A DNA stretch of 10,351 bases from DATJSJ01 sp035504175 (GTDB taxonomy: Bacteria > Pseudomonadota > Alphaproteobacteria > Acetobacterales > Acetobacteraceae): assembly GCA_035504175.1 (NCBI GenBank), contig DATJSJ010000253.1:1-10351 (forward strand). Reading direction: 5' to 3'. The notes under the pieces are model-generated. The model worked only from the letters and a program-made list of their open reading frames with translations. It did no database searches and had not been told where the DNA came from. Shown piece after piece: positions 1 through 6,674 of the stretch (positions are counted from its first letter, which is position 1; every line of letters starts with the position of its first letter). Made by a program: the position numbers and the translations under genes.

Positions 1-3000
1 CAAGGAACCAGCACCGCATCCACCGCCTGCATTGCCAGCGCCTGCTGCCGGCGCGCCACGGCCGCGTGGCGAAGCAATTCCGGCCGCGCCTCGAACTTCG
101 CCTGGGCCAGCAGCGGCCGATCCGCCGCACCGGCCGCGAGGGACAGCAGCCGGGTGTGCGGCTGCGTCTGGCGCGCAAGGCCGGCATAGGCCGCGGCCAC
201 GCTCAGCCCGTGCAGCGAGACGAGCGCGTAGGCGCCGGCGTGACGACGCAACCCTTCCTCGACCGAGGCGATCGCGGGCGGGGCGTGGCAGGCGGCGCCG
301 AGTGCCGCGAGCGTCGCCCGCGCCGCGTCATCGCCCGGCCGTGGCGTGACCGCCGCGACCTCGATCCGCCAGCCCAGGCGGCGCAGCGCGCGCAGGTGCG
401 AGGTGACGCCCGTCCACGCAGCCTCACCTTCGACCGGCCACGCCTCGAGCACGATCAGCGCGCGACGTCCGATTTGTGCTCCGCCGCGAAGCGTGCGTAG
501 CGCCGGCGCATCCATCAGCGCGGCGCGGCGATCGCGCAGCCGCTCGGTCTCCGCGCCCAGCAGGCCGAGCAGCGTGTCGAGCCCCGCCACGTCGTGTGCT
601 GCAGCGGCGGCGCGGCCCAGAATCCCGGACAGTGCCACCACCGCGGCCGCGTCGAGCGCGGTCGCGGCGGGAATGCCGCGCGCTTCACCCAGCATCGCCC
701 CGCCGGCGCTGCGGATCGCAACACTATGCGGCGCGAAGGGATCGAGCGGCGGTTCGAAGCGCGCGGTGAACGCGTGCCGCCCGTCGCCGATCCCGGCGGC
801 AACCAGATCGGCGCGCTCGACATCGGCCAGTACCGTTGCGACCACGCGGTCATCGACCAAGACTTCTAGCCGAGCGCGCCGGTCGGGATGGCACACAAGC
901 CGCGCCCAACCGACCACGCCCTGGCCGTCGGCGTGCTCGAAACTGCCCTCGAGCGGCCCGTCCTGCTTCCCGTCGAAGCCGAGCCGCATCGCGCGCGCCA
1001 GCAGCCGGCGCCGGATCGCGCGCAACCGCACGCCGCGCTCCACGACCGGCGCGCAGAAGCGCGGCGGTGCCGACGCCGCATCGGGGTAAAGTGCACGGAA
1101 CTCGGCGGCGTTGTGAAACATCGCGCGATTGCCGCCATCGACATAGGTCTCGGCCGGCGCGCCGTCCGCCCAGATCACGTCGTGCTGCGCCAGTTCGACA
1201 TGGAAGTACTCGATCGTGGCGTGGCCTTCCTCGCGCCGGATGCTGGCGTCGTTGACCAGGTGCCGCGCCGGTACCAGCACTTTGCCGATCAGCAGCGCGT
1301 GCTCGGGCGAGACGCGCAGGTCACGCGTCGGCACGCCGTCCGCCAGCGCGCCGGCACAGATGCAGACCGGCGCCAGGTCCACGTTGGTCGCGGCGAAGGC
1401 GCCGGCGTAGCGGCGCCGGCCGATCCAGCGCACCGGCTTCGCCTCGCCCGCGCGCGTGATCACCCGGTCGCCGATCGCCAGCGCCTCCACCGCAACCTCG
1501 CCGCGATCGGTCAGGATCCGCGTGCCGGCGAGGAAACACGCTGGCCCTCCCACGAGATAGCTCGGGGCGCCGTTGCTGCCCTGCACGATGCTGAAATCCG
1601 CGGCCGTGTATTGTGCATCGACCGTGAAGGTCGCGGCCTCGGTGCCGTCGCTGTCGACGATGACCGTCTGGTCGGCGCTCGCGGCATCGATCGTATAGGT
1701 CGCGGAGGGCGTGAAGGCGATGTGGTCGCCCTGCTGCCAACCGGTGACCGTGGCGGTGATGCCGAACGGCGCATCGAGCGTGATCAGCGCGTTCGTGCCG
1801 GTGAAGGTGAGTGCCCCGGCACTGGCGAAAGGCTGTGCGAGATCGAGGCCGCTGCTGGCTCCGATCTCGATCGCGCCGGTGTTGACGAAGCTGCTAGCGT
1901 CGATCGCTAGCGTCTCGCCGTTGCTGATCGACATGGTCGCGATATTGATGAAGCGCGTGACGTCGATGCTGGCTTGCCCCGACTCGAAAACGGCGGTGCC
2001 GCCATTGCCGAAGGCGGTGCCCTGGATGATGAGACCGCCGTTCGCCTGCGTCAGTTGCGCGAACGAGGTCAATGTGCCCCCGGTAAAATCCACGTCTCCC
2101 GGCGTGTCGCTCGTGCCGATCGTGACCGCGGTGGAGCTGTCGAGGGTCAGCGTGGCGCCCGTCGCGATCGAGACGAAGGACGGATAGCCGCCGGTCGACG
2201 ACAGGAAATCCAGCGCGAGATTGCTCAGAGTCTCCGTGTCGAGGAACGCGAGCTTGGCGGTGTTGCCGGTCAGGGTGACCGTGCCTGGTCCGGTGCCGGC
2301 GACGTCCCGTACGGAGATCCCATTGATGATCGAGAGCTCCTCGTAGGGGCCGATGGTCAGATCCCCGTCCCAGGTTATGTTGCTGAAGGTCGCGGCCACG
2401 CCAACCGTGCTGCTCTGATGGACGATGGTCCCGTCACTCACCGTTCCGCCGAGCTCGACGTTCTGATAGGTCCCGCCCGTCGCGATCGTCCAGGTCTGGC
2501 CGCCGAGATCGATGCCGTTTTCGAAGAAATAGGAGCCACCCTGGTTGATGATGGTGCCGAGATCGGCGAGACGGACCTCCGTGTCGAACAGCAGTTCCGC
2601 GCCGAGGCCGAGGGTGATCGTGCCGGTATTGTTGAAGAATCCGGCGGTGTTCGCGCTACTGTAAAGGTCGAGCTCGGATCCCGCGGCGATCGTGATCGTG
2701 CCGTCATTGACCAGGGTCCCGGCCCATATCGCACCGCCGTTGCCGACGACGTCCACGACGGTGGTGGCGCCGATGGTGAACGCGGTATCGGTCGATGTGG
2801 ACAGGCGGGGAAAGGCGACACTACCGGCCCCGCCCAGCCGGATCGTGACGTCATCGAGGCGTGCGATGGCATCGTCGAAGGTCAGGACCGCCTCGTCGCC
2901 GGTCAGATTGATCGTCCCGGGGCCGGTGCCACTGGCATCCAGAACGGTCAGCCCCTTGGTCACGGACAGCGTCGCGTCGGCTCCAAGATCGAGCGCTCCC

Positions 3001-3338
3001 TGCCAGGTGACGCCATCAAGGATGGTGTTGTCGAAGATGAGGCTGCCGCCGGTGTCGACGACGTGGGTGTCGCGCAGCGTTCCGCCGGTCAGATCGACGG
3101 TGCCGGCCGTGATCGTGAACGTGCCGAGCGTGAGCACGCCGCCGGCGGCAAAGGCAAGGGTGGTGGCCGCATCATCGAGCGTCAGCGAAGCGGCGGTGAA
3201 GCTGCCGTCGACGAGGACCTGATCCAGCGCGCCGACCGCGATGACCGCATCGTCGCCGGCCCCGGGGACACTGCCGGAGGACCAGTTGGTGCCGTCGGAC
3301 CAGTTGCCGCCCGACGCGTTGGTCCATTGCACTTGCAT
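1..3338 (-). CDS. Hint-domain protein: beta-solenoid repeats, Hint_2, GWA domain, glycosyltransferase-like C-terminus (partial)
   Basis: I translated this frame from ATG at 3338 to the left edge and found no stop in 1112 codons; the C-terminus lies outside the window. The N-terminus (GGNWSDGTNWSSGSVPGAGD, residues 10-29) and the following 'GTI-L-GAEL-F' repeats to about 590 resemble the beta-helix/adhesin-like passengers common in Acetobacteraceae. A Hint domain spans 601-741: CFLAGTRILTDRGE begins at Cys601, the expected thioester nucleophile, and RVSPEHALLI carries the conserved block histidine His680. Known Hint domains self-cleave at this Cys; no C-terminal splicing residues are present. 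A tail typical of Hint_2 proteins (FCAPVVERG) follows, then a domain beginning GWARLVCHPD (810) with VEVLVDD-type strands. From about 957 (GRRALIVLEAW, then HLRALRRLGW, SVEEGLRRHAGAY) it resembles the N-terminal Rossmann half of family-4-like glycosyltransferases. No signal peptide or membrane segment is visible, so any export route is unknown. The Hint call is strong; the flanking domain calls are by recalled similarity. Confidence 0.85.
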   Translation of the reverse strand, partial: MQVQWTNASGGNWSDGTNWSSGSVPGAGDDAVIAVGALDQVLVDGSFTAASLTLDDAATTLAFAAGGVLTLGTFTITAGTVDLTGGTLRDTHVVDTGGSLIFDNTILDGVTWQGALDLGADATLSVTKGLTVLDASGTGPGTINLTGDEAVLTFDDAIARLDDVTIRLGGAGSVAFPRLSTSTDTAFTIGATTVVDVVGNGGAIWAGTLVNDGTITIAAGSELDLYSSANTAGFFNNTGTITLGLGAELLFDTEVRLADLGTIINQGGSYFFENGIDLGGQTWTIATGGTYQNVELGGTVSDGTIVHQSSTVGVAATFSNITWDGDLTIGPYEELSIINGISVRDVAGTGPGTVTLTGNTAKLAFLDTETLSNLALDFLSSTGGYPSFVSIATGATLTLDSSTAVTIGTSDTPGDVDFTGGTLTSFAQLTQANGGLIIQGTAFGNGGTAVFESGQASIDVTRFINIATMSISNGETLAIDASSFVNTGAIEIGASSGLDLAQPFASAGALTFTGTNALITLDAPFGITATVTGWQQGDHIAFTPSATYTIDAASADQTVIVDSDGTEAATFTVDAQYTAADFSIVQGSNGAPSYLVGGPACFLAGTRILTDRGEVAVEALAIGDRVITRAGEAKPVRWIGRRRYAGAFAATNVDLAPVCICAGALADGVPTRDLRVSPEHALLIGKVLVPARHLVNDASIRREEGHATIEYFHVELAQHDVIWADGAPAETYVDGGNRAMFHNAAEFRALYPDAASAPPRFCAPVVERGVRLRAIRRRLLARAMRLGFDGKQDGPLEGSFEHADGQGVVGWARLVCHPDRRARLEVLVDDRVVATVLADVERADLVAAGIGDGRHAFTARFEPPLDPFAPHSVAIRSAGGAMLGEARGIPAATALDAAAVVALSGILGRAAAAAHDVAGLDTLLGLLGAETERLRDRRAALMDAPALRTLRGGAQIGRRALIVLEAWPVEGEAAWTGVTSHLRALRRLGWRIEVAAVTPRPGDDAARATLAALGAACHAPPAIASVEEGLRRHAGAYALVSLHGLSVAAAYAGLARQTQPHTRLLSLAAGAADRPLLAQAKFEARPELLRHAAVARRQQALAMQAVDAVLVP
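2199..2393 (-). repeat. Internal protein repeat, copy B (residues 316-380 of the Hint protein)
   Basis: Second copy of the 65-residue unit described at 2832-3026. It carries NITWDGDL, GTGPGT and LTGNTAKLAF where copy A has GVTWQGAL, GTGPGT and LTGDEAVLTF. The copies are clearly related but diverged, as expected for old intragenic duplication in a repeat protein. Confidence 0.7.
2832..3026 (-). repeat. Internal protein repeat, copy A (residues 105-169 of the Hint protein)
   Basis: These 65 residues align without gaps to residues 316-380 of the same protein. Shared points are the Thr-Trp-x-Gly-x-Leu segment, a Leu-Ser residue pair, the block GTGPGT, and the following LTG...A.L.F pattern. The offset is 211 residues, so the beta-solenoid appears to contain at least two diverged copies of a ~211-residue unit. 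Confidence 0.7.
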
Positions 3339-3346
3339 GACCCGCT

Positions 3347-3352
3347 TCCTCC
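3347..3352 (-). promoter_or_regulatory. Shine-Dalgarno site of the Hint-domain gene
   Basis: Read on the minus strand, the bases are GGAGGA followed by an 8-base spacer and ATG at 3338. This is a full-match ribosome binding site and fixes the start of the Hint protein at MQVQWTN. No other gene start in the window has a site this strong, suggesting efficient translation. Confidence 0.8.
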
Positions 3353-3540
3353 GGTCCCCGGATGGCCGGCGCGCGGTGAATCACGCAGCGTCCGGAACGG
3401 CTGCATGGTGTCGGCGCAGGGAGAACTGGGCGCCCACACGTTCGCGTGACCCGTCCGGGGGTCGCGGGCGGTCCGGTCGTCAGCCGCCGCACCGGCGGGC
3501 GGTCGGGGATCGGAAGTCGCGGAAATGTCACAGGAGCCCG

Positions 3541-3559
3541 GATCGCCGGCATGGCGATC
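3541..3559 (-). terminator. Hairpin after phosphoenolpyruvate carboxylase gene (possible terminator)
   Basis: GATCGCC and GGCGATC form a perfect 7-bp stem around a 5-base loop. Three further C-G pairs are possible beyond one G-G mismatch. It lies 17 bases past the carboxylase stop codon. No U-run follows on the minus strand, so it may be a weak or non-canonical terminator or only an mRNA-stabilising hairpin. Confidence 0.35.
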
Positions 3560-3576
3560 GGGGCGGGCCGGAGGGA

Positions 3577-6375
3577 TCAGCCGAAGGCGCCGACCTCGTG
3601 CGCGACGGCGGTGCTGATCTCGCGCACCAGCGCGAACAGGCTGGCGATCGGCGCCAGTATCGTCGAATGCTCGCGCGCATAGGTGACGACGGCCTGCGGC
3701 GCGCGCGGCTCGGCGTAGTCGCGGTCCGCCGCGGGGTCGGGCGCCGCGGGGAAGATCTCCCCGAGTGTGGCCAGCACTTCCGGCACGTCGAGCTGCAGCA
3801 GCCGCTGCTCCAGCGCCGCGCGGGTGACGCCGTGGCGCGGCGAGAAATCCGGGATGGCGGTGCCGAGCAGCCAGATGCGCTGGATCAGCGCGACGCGCAG
3901 CGCGTGCAGCAGGATCTGGCGCGGTCCCATGCGCGGCGCGTCGGGCCAGACCGCGCGCAGCGCCACGTGATCCTCCTGGATGCGCCGGCACATCGCCTGC
4001 GCCGGCATCCACAGTCCGAGCCGCCCGAGCGACTGCGCCACCGCGACCAGCGCCGCCGACCGCCCCTCGCGCCGCGCATGCGCCGCGCGGTCGAGCCAGG
4101 AGCCCGGATCGACCAGCGCCACCATGGCGCGCAGCACGTCGAGATCGGAGTGACCGAGCGCGTGCCGGGCGAAATCCATCGCACGGCGAAAGCGGGGACT
4201 CGCCTCGCGCAATTCGGCGAACAGCTCGGGCTGACGCGAGGCGGCGGCGCCGAGTCCGTGCAGCGTGTTCGCCATCCAGCCCATCTGTTGCAGGATGGCG
4301 TTGTTCGGGATCGCGCGCAGCTCGCTCGGATGGCGGATCACCGCCGGGCCGCCCATCCCGTCGCGCTGCCGCGCGCTCGGTCGCGAGCCGGAGGGATCGA
4401 GCAGCGCCGGGCCGAACGCCCCGAGCAGCGCCGCGTAGCCGGCGTCCTCCACCAGCTCCTTCATGTTGGCGCCCATGGAGGCAAAGAAATCGGCGGCGAA
4501 ATCGCCCTCCTGGTAGATGCGGTCGGTCGAGGACGGCACCGAAGCGTAGGCGTGCTTGCCGATGCGCGCGATCGTCGCCAGCGCCAGCTCCGGCGTGCCG
4601 AACAGCAGGTAGCCGTCGCCGCCCTGGAAGGCGCTTTCCTCGCGCGTGCGAATGCCGGCCTTGGCGAAGGCCTGGCGGCTGACCGAAGGCGAGAGGTATT
4701 TCAGCCGATCCTCGAGCGAACCCGGATGCGCGCCGCGGCCGATGCTCTCGCCGTGCGTGTCGAACAGCACGATCTCGATCTCGGTCAGGCCGTGGCGCGC
4801 GAGCAGGTCGGCGAGCTTCAGCCGCAGCCGCTCGATCATGTAGCTGGCGGGAAGCTGGCCGAGGAAGCGGCCGGAATCGGAATAGCCGAATTGCAGCGGC
4901 ATCCGCCCGATGCGCTTGAGATAGGCGCGCCAGTGCGGGCTGCGCAGCGCCTCCTCCAGGATGCGCGTGCCGCGCTCCAGCGCTTCCGCCGTCTCGAACA
5001 GCGGGCTGATCTCGATCCGGTCCTCGATGCCGAACAGGCGGGCGAGCCAGAGCGCGGCGAGCAGCGTGTAGCCCGATTCCGTCTCCGCGATCAGGAAGCG
5101 GACCGGAATGCTGCCGTCGATGTGTTTGACCATCTGCGCGACGGTCATCATGAGGCGCGTCGCCGAGGCGCGCTCGGCCAGGATGGCGCCGAAATCGACC
5201 GGCACCGTCTCCACCCGGTCGAGTGCCGCGTTGATGCCGGAGAGCAGCACGCGGCGACGGAACGGATCGGCGGGCGGATCCTCGAGCCCCAGGCGCAGCC
5301 GTGCCGCGTTGTGCAGCTGCGTCGAGTTCAGCCGGACATGCGTGTGGGCGAGCGACAGGCCGTGTGACACCAGGCCGGCGCGGGCCAGCGCCAGCGTCAT
5401 GCGGTCGGCGTCCCCGGCGTCGCGCAGCGCCTCCGTGAACAGCGGCAGCAGCGGCTCCGGTGTCACCAATGCGGCGTCGCGGCCATGCACGATCGCCTGC
5501 GCGAAGCCGGCGGTGGCATCGGGATCGGGCTGCGCCGGGCAGGCGGCGATCTGCGCCTCGACCGCGCCGATCGCCTGGTCGAGCCGCGCCGTCAGAGCCT
5601 CGGCGCCGGCGACCGGCTGCACGCGGTCGCGCACGCGCAGAAGCTGCAGCCGCTTCATCTGCAGCCGCAGCCGCAGCGTGTCGGTCCACTGAATGTCGGT
5701 GCGGCCGTCGGTGTCGTAGCCGACCCAGCTCGAGAGCACGACGGCGCGGGGGATCAGATCGGTCCAGCGATCCGGCCAACAGGCGCGCGCGGCGTTGAGC
5801 AGGGCCGCGTTCAACCGGTCGAGCGCGTCCCGCCCGTGCTCGATCGCCGTCCGCGCCTGGGCGAATTCCTCGGCGAGCGTCGGCTTGGCCGGGCGGTGCG
5901 AGGCGAAGCCGTGCTCCGGCGGCCGGCCGCTGGCGCTCTCCGCCAGCGCCCGCAGCACCTCGGCGGGCAGCGCGAAGGTGGGATGGGCGGTGAACACGGC
6001 GGCGAAGCGGACGCGTTCCAGCGCCGCCTGGAAGTGCTTGAACGGCACCGGGCTGTCGGCCGGATCCGGGCGCACCAGGCGCTGCGCCAGCGCCGCCATG
6101 GCCGCTTCCGCCGCGGCGGGGTCGGTGCCGCCGACATAGGCGGCGAGGCGGCGGCCGCGATCGGCGAAGGCCTCGTCACGCAGATGGCGGATCAGCGCCC
6201 CGAGCGCCGCGTCGTCCAGATCCCCCTCGTCCAGGCGGCGACTGATGCCGAGCGCCAGCGACAGGACGGGGTTGCCGAACGGATCCTCCTCCGCGCGGGC
6301 CAGCGCCCGTTCGGTGAGTTCGAGGAGTTCGGCGGCGACCAGGCTCTCTGGCCTCGGGCGCAGGTCGTCGGGCAT
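3577..6375 (-). CDS. ppc: Phosphoenolpyruvate carboxylase, divergent subfamily (932 aa)
   Basis: The enzyme adds bicarbonate to phosphoenolpyruvate to make oxaloacetate, refilling the TCA cycle in the cytoplasm. Family signatures appear in order: FTAHPT with catalytic His131; SSWVGYDTDGR (215-225), matching the usual SWMGGDRDGNP; HVRLN (346-350) with the substrate Arg; SPLFET (457-462) and GYSDSGRFLG (497-506), whose Glu461 and Asp500 correspond to the E. coli metal ligands; GSIGRG-like ESIGRGA (543-549); GSRP (663-666) and ELRAIP (685-690). Length is near the ~880-950 of bacterial PEPC. Deviations: the canonical FHGRGG loop reads FDTHGE, the KDAG lysine is Arg503, and the usual C-terminal RNTG is absent. 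I chose ATG 6375 (MPDDLRPRPES) because the frame further upstream encodes an unrelated arginine-rich stretch over noncoding hairpins; no clear Shine-Dalgarno precedes it. The family call is firm; kinetics and allosteric control are unknown. Confidence 0.9.
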   Translation of the reverse strand: MPDDLRPRPESLVAAELLELTERALARAEEDPFGNPVLSLALGISRRLDEGDLDDAALGALIRHLRDEAFADRGRRLAAYVGGTDPAAAEAAMAALAQRLVRPDPADSPVPFKHFQAALERVRFAAVFTAHPTFALPAEVLRALAESASGRPPEHGFASHRPAKPTLAEEFAQARTAIEHGRDALDRLNAALLNAARACWPDRWTDLIPRAVVLSSWVGYDTDGRTDIQWTDTLRLRLQMKRLQLLRVRDRVQPVAGAEALTARLDQAIGAVEAQIAACPAQPDPDATAGFAQAIVHGRDAALVTPEPLLPLFTEALRDAGDADRMTLALARAGLVSHGLSLAHTHVRLNSTQLHNAARLRLGLEDPPADPFRRRVLLSGINAALDRVETVPVDFGAILAERASATRLMMTVAQMVKHIDGSIPVRFLIAETESGYTLLAALWLARLFGIEDRIEISPLFETAEALERGTRILEEALRSPHWRAYLKRIGRMPLQFGYSDSGRFLGQLPASYMIERLRLKLADLLARHGLTEIEIVLFDTHGESIGRGAHPGSLEDRLKYLSPSVSRQAFAKAGIRTREESAFQGGDGYLLFGTPELALATIARIGKHAYASVPSSTDRIYQEGDFAADFFASMGANMKELVEDAGYAALLGAFGPALLDPSGSRPSARQRDGMGGPAVIRHPSELRAIPNNAILQQMGWMANTLHGLGAAASRQPELFAELREASPRFRRAMDFARHALGHSDLDVLRAMVALVDPGSWLDRAAHARREGRSAALVAVAQSLGRLGLWMPAQAMCRRIQEDHVALRAVWPDAPRMGPRQILLHALRVALIQRIWLLGTAIPDFSPRHGVTRAALEQRLLQLDVPEVLATLGEIFPAAPDPAADRDYAEPRAPQAVVTYAREHSTILAPIASLFALVREISTAVAHEVGAFG

Positions 6376-6385
6376 CCGCAAATCA

Positions 6386-6428
6386 TGCGCCGCAGCATTC
6401 CGGTCCGCAAGGAAAATGCTGCGGTGCG
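6386..6428 (-). promoter_or_regulatory. 14-bp leader hairpin before ppc
   Basis: CCGCAGCATT (6390-6399) pairs perfectly with AATGCTGCGG (6415-6424), and four more outer pairs (two Watson-Crick, two G-T) extend the stem to 14 bp around a 15-base loop. The stem ends 10 bases before the ppc ATG, in a leader without a recognisable Shine-Dalgarno. It may therefore influence ribosome access. The structure is seen directly; the regulatory role is inference. Confidence 0.5.
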
Positions 6429-6457
6429 GGAGACGTGGGTTCGAATCCGTCGCCGCA
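6420..6457 (+). other. tRNA T-arm-like sequence with acceptor-like stem
   Basis: GTGGGTTCGAATCC (6435-6448) matches the T-arm consensus around the GTTCGAATC core. TGCGGTG (6420-6426) can pair over 7 bp with CGCCGCA (6451-6457), like an acceptor stem. No D-arm or anticodon arm lies upstream and the outer T-stem is poorly paired, so this is not an intact tRNA. It could be a tRNA 3' fragment left by integration or duplication, or chance. Confidence 0.3.
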
Positions 6458-6470
6458 GGCCCGCGGGTGG

Positions 6471-6491
6471 GCGCTCGACACCGTCGAGCGC
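6471..6491. repeat. Left flanking hairpin of the palindromic element
   Basis: GCGCTCGAC and GTCGAGCGC form a perfect 9-bp stem around an ACC loop. Compared with the right-hand hairpin, stem pairs 3 and 4 are changed on both sides, so pairing is kept. This is the pattern expected if the folded form matters. Confidence 0.7.
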
Positions 6492-6609
6492 ACCTCAAGC
6501 GCTTCGCCACGGGGCTGCAACGCTGTCAAGGCTGCGCGCTCTGCGCGCACCGCGCGAAGCGCGGCTTCGGCCTTGACATCGTTGCAGCCCCGTGGCCCCC
6601 GGCATTGGT

Positions 6610-6632
6610 CGCCTTCGACGGGGTCGAAGGCG
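6610..6632. repeat. Right flanking hairpin of the palindromic element
   Basis: CGCCTTCGAC and GTCGAAGGCG form a perfect 10-bp stem around a GGG loop. It is the partner of the left hairpin at 6471-6491, and it overlaps an alternative hairpin at 6627-6647, so the two folds exclude each other. Confidence 0.7.
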
Positions 6633-6647
6633 CCCGCACGGCGCCTT
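6627..6647 (-). terminator. Hairpin downstream of gmk (possible terminator)
   Basis: AAGGCGCC and GGCGCCTT form a perfect 8-bp stem around a 5-base loop, 27 bases past the gmk stop on the minus strand. It is GC-rich but is not followed by a U-run. It is the best candidate 3' end of the yicC-gmk transcript, alone or with the neighbouring palindromic element. Confidence 0.4.
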
Positions 6648-6674
6648 CCCCCCACCCAGACGATCGGCGGCGGG

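Larger units (their letters stand above)
3339..3576. other. Intergenic region between the Hint gene and the phosphoenolpyruvate carboxylase gene
   Basis: This 238-base stretch separates the carboxylase stop (3577-3579) from the Hint start (3338), both on the minus strand. It should hold the 3' end of the carboxylase transcript and the promoter of the Hint gene. I see one hairpin near the carboxylase stop and the GGAGGA ribosome site. I cannot point to a convincing -35/-10 pair, and no coding frame here looks real. Confidence 0.6.
6471..6632. repeat. Symmetric ~160-bp palindromic intergenic element
   Basis: The core arms 6506-6532 and 6570-6596 are inverted copies matching at 26 of 27 positions, around a 37-base GC-rich centre with its own small hairpins. 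Outside the arms sit two further hairpins, at 6471-6491 and 6610-6632, whose centres (6481 and 6621) are equidistant from the core midpoint (6551). The stretch has no believable coding frame and lies between gmk and ppc. The layout suggests a dispersed palindromic repeat or a MITE-like/REP-like element, but copy number cannot be judged from one window. Confidence 0.7.

Noticed and set aside
1107..1115. His-Asn at residues 742-743, right after the Hint domain, as an intein C-terminal splice pair
   Set aside because: The next residue is Ala rather than Cys/Ser/Thr, and Hint_2 proteins do not need this motif, so protein splicing is not supported.
1974..3449. Plus-strand 491-codon frame opposite the Hint gene
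   Set aside because: It is the reverse complement of the repeat region; the minus strand has the strong ribosome site and Hint motifs.
3241..5367. Plus-strand frame of 708 codons opposite ppc
   Set aside because: An antisense shadow of ppc with no recognisable domain and strongly biased Arg/Gln/Asp content.
3182..5779. Long minus-strand frame of 865 codons overlapping ppc
   Set aside because: Its product is Arg/Ala/Gly-rich low-complexity, as expected for an off-frame reading of GC-rich DNA; ppc in the other frame has clear family motifs.
6375..6457. A complete tRNA ending at 6457
   Set aside because: No D-arm, no anticodon arm and no 5' acceptor strand at the right distance; only the T-arm-like segment is present.
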